Assembly: GCF_000014005.1 (NCBI RefSeq)
Contig: NC_008009.1
Coordinates: 248,001-312,000 of the forward strand
Direction: 5' to 3'
Length of the DNA: 64,000 nucleotides
Origin: Candidatus Koribacter versatilis Ellin345
GTDB lineage: Bacteria; Acidobacteriota; Terriglobia; Terriglobales; Acidobacteriaceae
The position numbers and the translations under genes were made by a program. Below, piece after piece: positions 1 through 8,206 of the stretch (position 1 is its first letter; each line of letters begins with the position of its first letter). Below the pieces are notes generated by a model. The model was given only the letters and a program-made list of their open reading frames with translations, did no database searches and was not told the DNA's origin.

Positions 1-199
1 ATCCACCGGCTACGCATTGTCTGGATTTCAGGACGTGATGTTTGTCGATGTCGAAGTACTATTGCACAGCGGCGAGAAACACACCGAACGAACGCTCGTG
101 ATCAAAGATCAAGACGGAAAATGGTATGTGCATCCGCGGCCGGATCTCGCACCATTGCTCTCTGCAGGATTGGAAGAAGAGAGCCCTTCGCAGAAATAA
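1..199 (+). CDS. C-terminal fragment of an unidentified protein
   Basis: The window opens inside this gene, so only the last 65 codons are present, in the frame that begins at base 2 and stops with TAA at 197-199. The visible part has alternating hydrophobic and polar residues that suggest beta strands (HTERTLVIKDQDGKWYVHP), followed by a short acidic tail ending SPSQK. The phrase DGKWYVHP is typical of small beta-rich domains in secreted or lipoprotein-like proteins, but I do not recognise the family. It is convergent with lpxA, and a dispersed CTTCGTG repeat fills the space between the two genes. Confidence 0.55.
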   Translation, partial: STGYALSGFQDVMFVDVEVLLHSGEKHTERTLVIKDQDGKWYVHPRPDLAPLLSAGLEEESPSQK

Positions 200-213
200 G
201 CCCCTCCAAAAAT

Positions 214-248
214 CCCTTCGTGAACTTCGTGCCCTTCGTGTTTAAAGA
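214..248 (+). repeat. Dispersed CTTCGTG-type repeat, copy 1
   Basis: The sequence reads CCCTTCGTG, AACTTCGTG, CCCTTCGTG and then TTTAAAGATTTT, filling the gap between two convergent stop codons. Related copies lie at 8004-8034 (opposite strand), 8142-8166 and 18866-18904. The copies share the CTTCGTG units and an adjoining AAAG stretch. Confidence 0.6.
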
Positions 249-258
249 TTTTGAGGTT

Positions 259-1038
259 TTACTTCAGCACGCCGCGTTCCGACTTCTCCACGAACGCAAT
301 CAGCATCGCCACATCTTCGCCGAGATCGCCTTCTGACTTCAGCTTCTCCAGCGCCTGCGAGGTATTGAGTTTCGACTTCAGCAGAACGCGGAAGAACCGC
401 TGGATCCTTTTGATCCGCTCGTCGGAGAAGCCGCGTCGCTGCAACCCCACGGCATTTACGCCATACGCATGCACCTCGCGGGAGGCGCTGGTTTTCGAGA
501 AGGGAAGGACGTCCTGCGTGATCGTCGTTCCGCCGCCGACATACGAGTGTTTGCCGATGGTCACGAACTGGTGGATGGGGCACAACGCGCTGATCGACGC
601 CCACTCTTCTACCGTGACGTGGCCGCCGAGCGTGGCGGCGTTGGCGAGGATCACGTGGTCGCCGATATGGCAATCGTGCGCGACGTGCGCGTAGGCCATG
701 ATCAGCGTGTGATTGCCGACCGTGGTCAGCCCGCCGCCCTTCACGGTGCCGCGATGAATGGTGACGTACTCGCGGATCTGGTTGTGGTCGCCAATTTCCA
801 GCCGCGTGGGCTGGCCGCTGTATGTCAAATCCTGCGGCCCGATGCCGATGGCCGCGAAGGGATAAATTTTGTTATGGCTGCCAAGTTTGGTCGGCCCTTG
901 CAGCACCACGTGCGCGACGAGTTCGCACTCTTCGCCCATCTCCACGTTCGGCCCGACGACGCAATACGGCCCTATTTTGCACGACGCCGGAATCTTTGCC
1001 GACGGATCGATCACCGCGGTGGGATGGATGTTCGCCAT
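259..1038 (-). CDS. lpxA: UDP-N-acetylglucosamine O-acyltransferase LpxA
   Basis: LpxA transfers a 3-hydroxyacyl chain from acyl carrier protein to UDP-GlcNAc, the first step of lipid A synthesis, in the cytoplasm. The 259-residue protein begins [16 protein letters not shown] and carries left-handed beta-helix hexapeptide repeats through about residue 190. The segment [14 protein letters not shown] holds the catalytic His region, and [18 protein letters not shown] is typical of LpxA. The C-terminal helical region ([17 protein letters not shown]) matches the family. Length agrees with E. coli LpxA (262). A TTG start at 1053 would overlap the fabZ stop, but the ATG at 1038 gives the usual N-terminus and I prefer it. 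It lies directly after fabZ, the common lpx cluster order, although lpxD is not in view. Confidence 0.95.
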   Translation of the reverse strand: MANIHPTAVIDPSAKIPASCKIGPYCVVGPNVEMGEECELVAHVVLQGPTKLGSHNKIYPFAAIGIGPQDLTYSGQPTRLEIGDHNQIREYVTIHRGTVKGGGLTTVGNHTLIMAYAHVAHDCHIGDHVILANAATLGGHVTVEEWASISALCPIHQFVTIGKHSYVGGGTTITQDVLPFSKTSASREVHAYGVNAVGLQRRGFSDERIKRIQRFFRVLLKSKLNTSQALEKLKSEGDLGEDVAMLIAFVEKSERGVLK

Positions 1039-1049
1039 GGCTGCCGTAC

Positions 1050-1550
1050 TCAACTGTTCTCCGGCTTGGCAGGTCGCGGCACGATCTGGCAGCTAACGGT
1101 CGCTTCGCACGCGAGCTTGTCGCCCACGAATGCCTTGCCCATGAGTTTTGCCGCGGTATTGCGCCACACGATGACGTCCACTTCGAGCCGTACCTGGTCG
1201 CCCGGAACGACGGGCTTGCGGAACTTGGCTTTCTCAATGCCCGCAAAGACCATCAGCTTTTCGTTCTGGTCGGGAATCTCCGTCAGCAGGAGCGCGCCGC
1301 CAGCCTGTGCGATTGCTTCGACGATGAGCACGCCGGGCATAATCGGATATCCCGGGAAGTGCCCCTGGAAGAACTGCTCGTTGATGGTGACGTTCTTGAT
1401 CGCCACGATGCGCTCTTTGCGCTTGAACTCGATAATGCGGTCGAGAAGAAGCAGTGGGTAGCGGTGGGGAAGGATCTTCTGGATGTCGGTGACGTCGAGG
1501 ACTTGCTTGGCCTCGGCCATCTCGCCGGTAATTAACCTGCCGTCAGTCAT
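1050..1550 (-). CDS. fabZ: 3-hydroxyacyl-ACP dehydratase FabZ
   Basis: FabZ dehydrates 3-hydroxyacyl-ACP in type II fatty acid synthesis. The hot-dog fold signature is clear: [14 protein letters not shown] near the N-terminus, then the catalytic His in [14 protein letters not shown] and the Glu in VEAIAQAGG. The 166-residue form starting at ATG 1550 has an AGGAAA ribosome binding site eight or so bases upstream; a longer reading from 1574 lacks one. The stop at 1052-1050 lies 11 bases before the lpxA ATG, so the two are probably co-transcribed and compete for the same 3-hydroxyacyl-ACP pool. The start is divergent from an M20 peptidase across about 75 bases. Confidence 0.95.
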   Translation of the reverse strand: MTDGRLITGEMAEAKQVLDVTDIQKILPHRYPLLLLDRIIEFKRKERIVAIKNVTINEQFFQGHFPGYPIMPGVLIVEAIAQAGGALLLTEIPDQNEKLMVFAGIEKAKFRKPVVPGDQVRLEVDVIVWRNTAAKLMGKAFVGDKLACEATVSCQIVPRPAKPENS

Positions 1551-1624
1551 TGCGTTTCCTGAGCAAAACGACAATTATATACAGGCGAATTCGTTCGACT
1601 TCCGATAGATTCAGCGTTTACCGA

Positions 1625-2791
1625 ATGCCCCAAAGACCTTCGTCTGACCCTAGAACCTCGCATCGTGACCTGTTTGCCCACTTGAAAGACCAGCAATCGG
1701 CCATGCAATCCATGCTCCGCCGCATCGTGGAACACGAGTCCCCGAGCGACGATAAACCTTCCTGCGACGCCATGGCCGAAATGCTAGCGCAGGATTTCGG
1801 CGCCATCGGCGGCCGCACGAAACTCCATCGCGACAAGATCACCGGCAATCACCTGCAAGTGGATTTCGGCGGACCGCGCGGCGCGAAGCCGGTGCTGATC
1901 GTCGGACATTACGACACGGTCTATCCGCTCGGCACTCTGAAGCAGATGCCGTACCGCGAGAGCAAAGGTCGCATCAGCGGTCCAGGTGTGCTCGACATGA
2001 AGGGCGGCATCGTCCAAATTCACGGCGCCATCGCCGCACTGCAGACCCAAGGCGGGTTGCCGCGACCAGTGACGATCATCCTCGTCTCCGACGAGGAGAC
2101 CGGCAGCGAGAGTTCCCGGTCGATCACCGAGAAGCTCGCGAAACAATCCGCAGCAGCGTTTGTCTGTGAGCCGGCCGCTGGCACCGACGGCGCGCTGAAG
2201 ACCGCGCGCAAAGGCGTCGGCGACTATTTGTTGCGTATCACTGGCGTGGCTTCCCACTCGGGACTCGATTTCGAGAAGGGCCAGAGCGCGGTGCTGGAAC
2301 TTGCGCGACAGATTGAGAAAATCGCCGGCTTCACCGATCTCAAGCGGGGAACCACGGTCAATCCCGGCGTCATTCGCGGTGGAACCCGCAGCAACGTGAT
2401 CGCTGCGTCGGCGGAAGCGGAAATCGACGTGCGCGTGAGCACCAAGCGCGATGTCGAACGCGTTTCGAAGCTGTTTGCACGGTTGAAACCGATCAATAGG
2501 CGCTGCTCGCTAGCTCTTTCCGGCGGAGTCAACCGTCCGCCGATGGAGCGCACTCCGGGCACCGCAGCTTTATTTGCGCAGGCGCAGCTGATCGCTGCGG
2601 AACTCAGCTTTTCCCTAGCGGAGAGAATGGTGGGGGGCGGTTCCGACGGCAACTTCACCGGGGCTATCGTGCCGACTTTAGACGGGTTAGGCGCGGTCGG
2701 CGACGGAGCCCACGCGGTTCACGAATATATTTTCGCCACCGAAATGCCGAAGCGCGCAGCACTGCTGGCCGGATTAATTCGGGCGTTATAG
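1625..2791 (+). CDS. M20 family metallopeptidase (carboxypeptidase G2-like)
   Basis: This is a two-zinc exopeptidase of the M20A type, 388 residues. Metal and catalytic motifs are in order: GHYDTVYP (His and Asp ligands), GPGVLDMKGG (bridging Asp), SDEETGS (catalytic Glu), GVASHSG in the dimerisation/lid domain, and GDGAHAVHE (last His ligand). The arrangement resembles glutamate carboxypeptidase (CPG2) rather than ArgE or DapE, but the substrate cannot be read from sequence. I see no signal peptide, so it should be cytoplasmic. The start at ATG 1625 (MPQRPSSD) follows the divergent fabZ promoter region; no strong ribosome binding site decides it, and an internal ATG is possible. Confidence 0.88.
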   Translation: MPQRPSSDPRTSHRDLFAHLKDQQSAMQSMLRRIVEHESPSDDKPSCDAMAEMLAQDFGAIGGRTKLHRDKITGNHLQVDFGGPRGAKPVLIVGHYDTVYPLGTLKQMPYRESKGRISGPGVLDMKGGIVQIHGAIAALQTQGGLPRPVTIILVSDEETGSESSRSITEKLAKQSAAAFVCEPAAGTDGALKTARKGVGDYLLRITGVASHSGLDFEKGQSAVLELARQIEKIAGFTDLKRGTTVNPGVIRGGTRSNVIAASAEAEIDVRVSTKRDVERVSKLFARLKPINRRCSLALSGGVNRPPMERTPGTAALFAQAQLIAAELSFSLAERMVGGGSDGNFTGAIVPTLDGLGAVGDGAHAVHEYIFATEMPKRAALLAGLIRAL

Positions 2792-2897
2792 CACATTCGT
2801 CTTTTGACTCCTGAAGGCCGCTGGCCTAGAATTTTAAGTGGATTAGCCGGAATACCGTCATAAGCTGGCAGGTCTCCGGGCTGCAATTGGAGGAATC

Positions 2898-3080
2898 ATG
2901 TTCGGTGGCAAACTTGGAATGCCAGAGCTCCTGCTGATTCTCGGCATCGCACTGCTAATTTGGGGACCCAGCAAACTGGCCGATCTCGGCAAGGGCATGG
3001 GCGAAGGTATCCGCAACTTCAAGGGCGCAATGCGCGAAGGCGAGCAAGGCCCGGCTCCGACCGAAGAGAAGAAGTCCTAA
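2898..3080 (+). CDS. tatA: Sec-independent translocase subunit TatA/E
   Basis: A 60-residue TatA-type protein, which forms the pore-like part of the twin-arginine translocon in the inner membrane. It has a short N-terminus, one membrane helix (ELLLILGIALLIWGPSKL), the FGPSKL-like hinge (here WGPSKL), an amphipathic helix (GKGMGEGIRNFKGAMREG) and a charged tail. GGAGGA sits seven bases before the ATG. TatB and TatC are not adjacent, so this is a stand-alone tatA, which is common in diderms outside the Proteobacteria. An intrinsic terminator follows 27 bases after the stop. Confidence 0.93.
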   Translation: MFGGKLGMPELLLILGIALLIWGPSKLADLGKGMGEGIRNFKGAMREGEQGPAPTEEKKS

Positions 3081-3107
3081 ACCGGTCGCAGTTCGCAAAA
3101 GATCTGA

Positions 3108-3131
3108 GGCACGCGACGAGCGTGCCTTTTT
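3108..3131 (+). terminator. Intrinsic terminator after tatA
   Basis: A perfect 7-base-pair stem, GGCACGC / GCGTGCC, with a GACGA loop, is followed at once by TTTTT. It ends the tatA transcript. Confidence 0.9.
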
Positions 3132-3171
3132 GATTGGCGCTAAGGGACGAAGCGTCTAAAGTTCTTTGTTT

Positions 3172-3594
3172 ATGACTCGGTCGAAGCGCACCGCGGTTCT
3201 CCTCATAAGTTGCGTGTTCGGCATGGTACTTGTGGTTTCCAGTCCAGCATTGCTGCTGTTTGGGCGCTTGGAGTACGACTCCGTGAAGGAACGGCGGCAC
3301 CGTCTGCCGTTCGAGAGTCGGGCATGGAACGACCCAGCGCAAATCGATGGTTCCGATCCCGTGCGGATTCGCATGGTGGACGATCTGATCTCTAGCAGGC
3401 GGCTGGATGGGCTCACGCGAAATGAAGTGGAACAACTACTCGGGGAGCGAACCGTCAGCGACACATTCGCGCATCACAGCCTGACGTACTGGCTTGGCCC
3501 CGAACGAGGCTTCATGGGCATTGACTCGGAATGGTTGGCTATTGACTTCGGAACTGACGGCCGAGTGTCGAAATATCAGATTGTGCGAGACTAG
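3172..3594 (+). CDS. Membrane-anchored protein with a BamE/SmpA-like fold
   Basis: A 140-residue protein with a basic N-terminus and one hydrophobic segment (residues about 9-31, LLISCVFGMVLVVSSPALLL), which is either a signal anchor or an uncleaved signal. The C-terminal half contains LDGLTRNEVEQLLGE, the helix-turn typical of the SmpA/OmlA (BamE) fold, followed by strands (LTYWLGPERGF, LAIDFGTDGRVSKYQI). True BamE is a lipoprotein of the outer-membrane assembly machine; there is no lipobox here, so I only claim the fold. ATG 3172 is preferred over TTG 3166. The stop codon overlaps the end of the convergent antitoxin remnant. Confidence 0.65.
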   Translation: MTRSKRTAVLLISCVFGMVLVVSSPALLLFGRLEYDSVKERRHRLPFESRAWNDPAQIDGSDPVRIRMVDDLISSRRLDGLTRNEVEQLLGERTVSDTFAHHSLTYWLGPERGFMGIDSEWLAIDFGTDGRVSKYQIVRD

Positions 3595-3901
3595 ATCCTG
3601 CTCCGGTTAGCGCGAAGCATTTCACGACGCAGCAGTGCGTTGGCTCTTTTCGCACATCCATCTCTGCTTTGTTTCAGCCATGCGACTATGTCGTGATCGA
3701 TTCGAACAGGCGCCCGTCTTCTCCTCTGCCAAAAGATCTGGGCGGGCATCATCTGCTTGAACGTTCGCGCGTCAATTCCGGAATATCGGATGTATCGATT
3801 TGGTCATCCGGCAACGCTGCAACAAAAGCCAATTGCCTTTGACGTTCTGCTTTCGAGAGCAGACTCTGGGCTTGTTCCGTGGTGAATCTTCTCAGCGTCA
3901 T
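3591..3901 (-). pseudogene. Frameshifted BrnA-type antitoxin remnant
   Basis: Reading leftwards from ATG 3901, the frame gives MTLRRFTTEQAQSLLSKAER followed by a linker with IDTSDIPELTRE, a signature of BrnA/HicB-type antitoxins. It then stops at a TGA. Shifting frame near 3762 restores FKQMMPAQIFWQRRRR, then PVRIDHDIVAWLKQSRDG and ANALLRREML up to TAG at 3593-3591. This second part matches the ribbon-helix-helix DNA-binding end of the family. The two halves join at exactly the expected point, so I read a one- or two-base frameshift in a formerly intact gene. The ATG overlaps the maf stop (ATGA). No BrnT-like toxin gene is adjacent. Confidence 0.72.
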
Positions 3902-4458
3902 AGGACTCCGGCTCGCCGCATCATCCGATACACCCGCGCGATCGGCAGCCCCACCACGTTGAAATAATCGCCCTCGATGCCCGTGACCCAGCGCGAGAAC
4001 ATTCCCTGGATGCCGTAGGCTCCGGCTTTGTCCATGGGCTCGCCGGTGTGGATGTAGTCAGCAATCTCTTCGTCCGAGATCTCGGCGACGGTCACGCGCG
4101 TGGTTTCGGTTTCAACAATTTCTACGTTGGGGCCGCAGAGACAAACGCCGGTAGTGACCTCGTGGGTGTGGCCAGAGAGCATGCGGATCATGCGTGCGGC
4201 ATCGGCTTCGTCGGCGGGCTTCTCGAGTACATGGGCATCGGCGACAACGATGGTGTCCGCGCCGATGACGAAATCGTTGGGATACTTCGCGGCGACGGCG
4301 CGCGCTTTATCGCGGGCGAGGCGCTGCGCGTACTGCTTCGGATCTTCGCCGGCAGTGTGCACTTCCGGCACGTGTGCCGGTTCCACGCGGAAAACCATGC
4401 GCGCCTTGCGCAGTAACTCCGAGCGGCGCGGGGAGGCAGATGCGAGAATCAATCCCAT
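3898..4458 (-). CDS. maf: Maf-type nucleoside triphosphate pyrophosphatase
   Basis: Maf proteins hydrolyse non-canonical or surplus dTTP/UTP-type nucleotides and are linked to septum control. The 186-residue protein starts MGLILASASPRRSELL, whose SASPRR motif is the signature. It also has the catalytic Asp region (VIGADTIVV), KP after it, and the C-terminal GAYGIQG and IEGDYFNVVGLP motifs. The YhdE-like group is dTTP/UTP specific and this sequence fits that pattern, but I do not assign specificity firmly. ATG 4458 is chosen because it places the signature at the N-terminus. Its stop overlaps the start of the antitoxin remnant. Confidence 0.93.
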   Translation of the reverse strand: MGLILASASPRRSELLRKARMVFRVEPAHVPEVHTAGEDPKQYAQRLARDKARAVAAKYPNDFVIGADTIVVADAHVLEKPADEADAARMIRMLSGHTHEVTTGVCLCGPNVEIVETETTRVTVAEISDEEIADYIHTGEPMDKAGAYGIQGMFSRWVTGIEGDYFNVVGLPIARVYRMMRRAGVL

Positions 4459-4525
4459 GCCGAGATTGTAGCGGAGCATCTTCTGCAACCTTCACGGTTG
4501 AAAGGTCGTCTGAATCGGAGTGCCT

Positions 4526-6271
4526 GTGAAAACCTCCGCCTCGCAACTTCAATACGGTGCCAGCCTGCGCGATGGTCGCGTGCATTTCCGCGTCTGGGCG
4601 CCGAACGCCAAAAGTCTCTCCATTCGATTGATCCAGGGTAGTTCGCAGAACGATCAGCCGATGCAGCGTGACGATCGCGGCGAGTGGACGCTCGAGGCCG
4701 ATGCGCACGCGGGCGACCGCTACTTTTGCGTGATCAATGGCGAGCAGGCTGTGCCAGATCCGGTCTCGCGCTTCCAGCCCGAAGGCGTGCATGGGCCGAC
4801 CGAGATCGTCGATCCTTCGCAGTTCCAGTGGTCCGATGAAAACTGGGAAGGCGTTGACTACGACGACTACGTGATCTACGAGCTACACGTAGGGACATTC
4901 ACGCCGGAAGGCACGCTGGATGCGGCTATCGAGAAGCTGCCGTATCTGAAGGCGCTCGGTATCACGGTCGTTGAACTAATGCCGGTGAATGCGTTTCCCG
5001 GCAAGCATAACTGGGGCTACGACGGCGTCGGCCTCTACGCGGTGCAGGAGAGCTATGGCGGCCCCGAGGCACTACGCCGCTTTGTGGATGCCGCTCACGC
5101 GCACGGGCTCGCGGTGATTCTCGACGTGGTCTACAACCACCTCGGCAACGAGGGCAATTACCTGCGGATGTTCGGGCCATATTTTACCGACCACCATAAA
5201 ACACCGTGGGGCGAGGCCATCAATTACGACACAACGCCCGGCTGTGAGCATGTCCGCCGGTTCGTGATTGATAACGCGCTCTACTGGATACGTGAGTATC
5301 ACCTCGACGGCCTGCGTCTCGATGCCGTGCAGACGATCAAAGACGATTCGTCGAAGCACGTGCTGCAAGAACTCCAGGAAAATGTGCAGACACTCGCCGC
5401 CGAACTCGGCCGCAAGGTCTGCGTAATTGCCGAGACCGATGAGAATATTTCCAAATACGTGCGTCCTTTCGGCAGCGGTTACGGACTGCAAGGCTTCTGG
5501 AGTGATGACTTCCACCACGCCATCCACGCGTACTTCACCGGCGAGCGCCAAGGCTATTACCAGGACTTCGGCGACCCAGAGCAGATCGTCACTGCGATCC
5601 GCGACGGTTATGCATTTCAAGGCCAGCCCTTCAAGTTCTGGAAGGGCACGAAGCGTGGCGAGTTGCCGGTGAATGTGCAATTGCCACGCAACGTGATCTG
5701 CACGCAGAACCACGACCAGGTCGGCAATCGCGCCAAGGGCGAGCGCTTAACGACGCTCGTGCCTCGTGGCGCACGTTATGTTTCGGCGGCGCTGCTGTTG
5801 CTTGCGCCGCACACGCCGCTGCTTTTCATGGGGCAGGAATACGACGAAGAGCATCCGTTTCAGTTCTTCACCGACTACGGCGATCCCGTGCTGCAGAACG
5901 CCGTGAGCGAAGGCCGCCGCAAGGAATTCGAGGATTTCGATTTCCGGGAAGTGCCCGATCCGCAGGATCCCGAAACGTTCAACCGCAGCCGCCTCGATTG
6001 GTCAAAGGCCGTGGATACGAACCCGATGCTGCGGTGGTATCGCGAGCTGCTGCGGCTGCGCAAACGTTATGTCACGTCTGGCGAGCGCACTGCCTATGCA
6101 ACTTATCAAGATGGCGTGATCACGATGATGGCGCCGGGCGACACGCCGGACCTGATCCTCTTCGCTACGCTCGAACCTGGGCGTCAACTTCCGGCCGAAG
6201 AAGACGGCTGGAACCTGACTTTGAAGTACAAGAGCGAGGATGGCTACCAGGTTCGGATCTTCACGCGTTGA
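4526..6271 (+). CDS. treZ: Malto-oligosyltrehalose trehalohydrolase
   Basis: TreZ releases trehalose from the end of maltooligosyl-trehalose, the second step of the TreY/TreZ pathway from glycogen. The protein (about 581 residues) has an N-terminal carbohydrate-binding sandwich (VHFRVWAPNAKSLSIRL), then a GH13 barrel with YELHVGTFTPEGTLDAAI, VVYNHLG, the nucleophile in DGLRLDAVQTI, the acid/base Glu in VIAETDEN and TQNHDQVGNRAKGERL. A C-terminal beta domain follows. GTG 4526 has CGGAG five bases upstream; GTG 4520 is the alternative. TreY is not in the window. The 3' end overlaps convergent gluconokinase by 11 bases. Confidence 0.93.
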   Translation: MKTSASQLQYGASLRDGRVHFRVWAPNAKSLSIRLIQGSSQNDQPMQRDDRGEWTLEADAHAGDRYFCVINGEQAVPDPVSRFQPEGVHGPTEIVDPSQFQWSDENWEGVDYDDYVIYELHVGTFTPEGTLDAAIEKLPYLKALGITVVELMPVNAFPGKHNWGYDGVGLYAVQESYGGPEALRRFVDAAHAHGLAVILDVVYNHLGNEGNYLRMFGPYFTDHHKTPWGEAINYDTTPGCEHVRRFVIDNALYWIREYHLDGLRLDAVQTIKDDSSKHVLQELQENVQTLAAELGRKVCVIAETDENISKYVRPFGSGYGLQGFWSDDFHHAIHAYFTGERQGYYQDFGDPEQIVTAIRDGYAFQGQPFKFWKGTKRGELPVNVQLPRNVICTQNHDQVGNRAKGERLTTLVPRGARYVSAALLLLAPHTPLLFMGQEYDEEHPFQFFTDYGDPVLQNAVSEGRRKEFEDFDFREVPDPQDPETFNRSRLDWSKAVDTNPMLRWYRELLRLRKRYVTSGERTAYATYQDGVITMMAPGDTPDLILFATLEPGRQLPAEEDGWNLTLKYKSEDGYQVRIFTR

Positions 6272-6746
6272 TCTGCAAACGACGAATGATCTCATCCACG
6301 ATCGCTTCGACAGTTTGATGAATATCAATCGCTACCGCACCTTGCGGTTCTTCAAGGTCAGCGAACTGGCTTGCCAGCAAATTCGATTTTGCGAAGTGAT
6401 GTTCGCGCAGCGCCAGTCGTGACGCGATCAATTGCTGGTCACCCTTTAACCACACGAGGGTTGTGTTCGGTGCCGCGAGTTGCTGGCGGTACGTTTCTTT
6501 CAACGCCGAACACGTAACCACCAGATTCCGATGCTCGGCGTTCGCGCGATCCATAGCGGCGCGGATCGCCTGTAGCCACGGCTCACGATCTTCATCCGTG
6601 AGCGGAATTCCGGCGGCCATCTTAGCTTTGTTCGCGGCCGGATGAAATTCGTCGGCATCGCGAAAATCCCAGCCGAGGCGCGCGGCCAGCGCCTTCCCCA
6701 CGGTGGTCTTTCCCGAGCCCTGTACGCCCATCAGCAGAATGATCAC
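6261..6746 (-). CDS. gntK: Gluconokinase (GntK family)
   Basis: A 161-residue kinase that should phosphorylate gluconate to 6-phosphogluconate, feeding the pentose phosphate or Entner-Doudoroff route. It starts at once with the P-loop (GVQGSGKTT) and has the family block DADEFHPAANKAKMAAGIPL followed by DEDREPWL, plus the later REHHF motif. Length is typical of GntK (about 175). It is divergent from an MFS carrier with only 36 bases between the start codons, which supports uptake and phosphorylation of a sugar acid as a unit. The stop end overlaps treZ. Confidence 0.92.
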   Translation of the reverse strand: MIILLMGVQGSGKTTVGKALAARLGWDFRDADEFHPAANKAKMAAGIPLTDEDREPWLQAIRAAMDRANAEHRNLVVTCSALKETYRQQLAAPNTTLVWLKGDQQLIASRLALREHHFAKSNLLASQFADLEEPQGAVAIDIHQTVEAIVDEIIRRLQINA

Positions 6747-6782
6747 CCCAGAATCCTACACCGGGTCGGTTACAATCCGGCG

Positions 6783-8015
6783 ATGCCTGACCGCCCCCAT
6801 CCGCATCGCTGGAGCATTGCGATCCTGCTCGGAGTGGGCGTGTTGGTCAATTACTTCGACCGCGTAAACCTGTCGATTGCACACGATCAGATCACCCGCG
6901 AGTTCGGACTCACCACGGTCGGATTCGGCTACCTGCTGAGCGCTTATAGCTTTACCTACGCGCTCTGCCAGATTCCTGCCGGCGCGATTCTCGATCGCTT
7001 CGGCGTGCGGCTCGTCGGCCGCGTGAGTACGGTGCTCTGGAGCATCGCGTCGTTTGCCTCGGCATTCTCCAACGGCGCGCGGCAGTTCTTTGCGACGCGC
7101 TTGCTGCTCGGGGTTGGCGAAGCGCCTACATTCCCCGGCAACGCGAAGGCCGTCAGCAAATGGTTCCCGGAAAACGAGCGTGGCCTCGCCACCGCCTGCT
7201 TCGACTGCGCCGCAAAATTCTCGAGCGCCATCGGCGTGCCGATCATGGGGTTGCTACTGGTGCGTGTGGGATGGCGCGGAACTTTCCTCGCCACGGGCAT
7301 CGCGAGCTTCGCCTACTTCCTTCTGTTCACGATGGTCTACCGTGATCCAGAAGAAGAAGCGCCGACTGTCCTCGAATCGCCAGTCTTGGAGACAGGAATC
7401 TTGGATCTACTCGGCGATAAGAAAGTCGCCGGCCTCGCTATAGGCAGCGCAGCCTACAACTACTGTTTTTACCTGCTGCTCGCCTGGTTGCCGGCGTATC
7501 TCTCCACGTCGATGCACCTGAACCTTCTGCAATCGGCGTGGTACACCAGCATCCCGTGGGTGGTCGCGACGGCCACTGATCTTCTCGTCGGCGGCTGGCT
7601 TGTTGACGCGCTCATCCGACGCGGCTTCGATGCGAGCCGTGTCCGACAATCCATTCTCATCGGTGGCACATCGCTTGGCGTCGCGATCTTCGCTGCCGGA
7701 TCGGCGACGACACCAGGGCAAGCCATCTTTTGGATCAGCGTTTCGATCGGCGGGCTGGCGGCGGCCGCACCAGTCGGATGGTCCGTTCCGGGCCTCATCG
7801 CACCTCCCGGAAGTGTGGGCCGCGTTGGCGGCATCATGAACTTCGCCAGCCAACTCGCCGCGATCTCCGCGCCGATCGTCACCGGTTACGTAGTCGCCTA
7901 CACGCATTCGTTCGAGGCGGCGTTCTGGTTGGCAGCAATTTTCTTGACGATTGGGATCGCAGCCTACGCGCTGCTGCTGGGAAGAATTGAGCGTGTTGAA
8001 AGTCAAAATCTTTAA
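6783..8015 (+). CDS. MFS transporter, anion:cation symporter (ACS) type
   Basis: A 410-residue carrier with twelve predicted membrane spans. The ACS subfamily pattern is visible: NYFDRVNLSIA in helix 1, LLSAYSFTYALCQIPAG in helix 2, DRFGVR in the first loop, and GVGEAPTFPGNAKAVSKWFP in helix 4-5, as in hexuronate, galactonate and glucarate carriers. The divergent gluconokinase points to gluconate or a related sugar acid as substrate (inference). ATG 6783 gives a normal N-terminus (MPDRPHPHRWS); no strong ribosome binding site is seen. The last codons and stop lie inside a dispersed repeat. Confidence 0.85.
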   Translation: MPDRPHPHRWSIAILLGVGVLVNYFDRVNLSIAHDQITREFGLTTVGFGYLLSAYSFTYALCQIPAGAILDRFGVRLVGRVSTVLWSIASFASAFSNGARQFFATRLLLGVGEAPTFPGNAKAVSKWFPENERGLATACFDCAAKFSSAIGVPIMGLLLVRVGWRGTFLATGIASFAYFLLFTMVYRDPEEEAPTVLESPVLETGILDLLGDKKVAGLAIGSAAYNYCFYLLLAWLPAYLSTSMHLNLLQSAWYTSIPWVVATATDLLVGGWLVDALIRRGFDASRVRQSILIGGTSLGVAIFAAGSATTPGQAIFWISVSIGGLAAAAPVGWSVPGLIAPPGSVGRVGGIMNFASQLAAISAPIVTGYVVAYTHSFEAAFWLAAIFLTIGIAAYALLLGRIERVESQNL

Positions 8016-8166
8016 ACACAAAGGACACTAAGGCCTCACGGAGGTATTTGTGAGTTTGTTTCATGGCCGTCTGCGCTTTCGTTGAGCAAGAGGGAGTTTT
8101 GCGCGCGAATGACTGCAAGATTCGCTTCCTCCTTGGTGAAACCTTCGTGTCCTTCGTGGTCAAAGG
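8004..8166. repeat. Inverted pair of the CTTCGTG-type repeat
   Basis: The left arm (8004-8034) read on the minus strand gives CCTTAGTGTCCTTTGTG then TTTAAAGATTTT, close to copy 1 at 214-248. The right arm (8142-8166) reads CCTTCGTGTCCTTCGTGG then TCAAAGG on the plus strand. The arms face each other across about 107 bases between an MFS gene and lepA. The left arm overlaps the MFS stop codon and supplies its final residues. Confidence 0.6.
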
Positions 8167-8206
8167 CGTTTTGCCTTCATTTACCCTGCTAAAATCGAAC
8201 TACCCG

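Noticed and set aside
469-1461. A 330-codon plus-strand frame over lpxA and fabZ
   Set aside because: It covers two genes with clear family motifs on the minus strand and has no sensible product.
8063-8206. N-terminal extension of LepA from ATG 8063
   Set aside because: The extra 48 codons are translated repeat and spacer sequence; ATG 8207 gives the standard LepA N-terminus.
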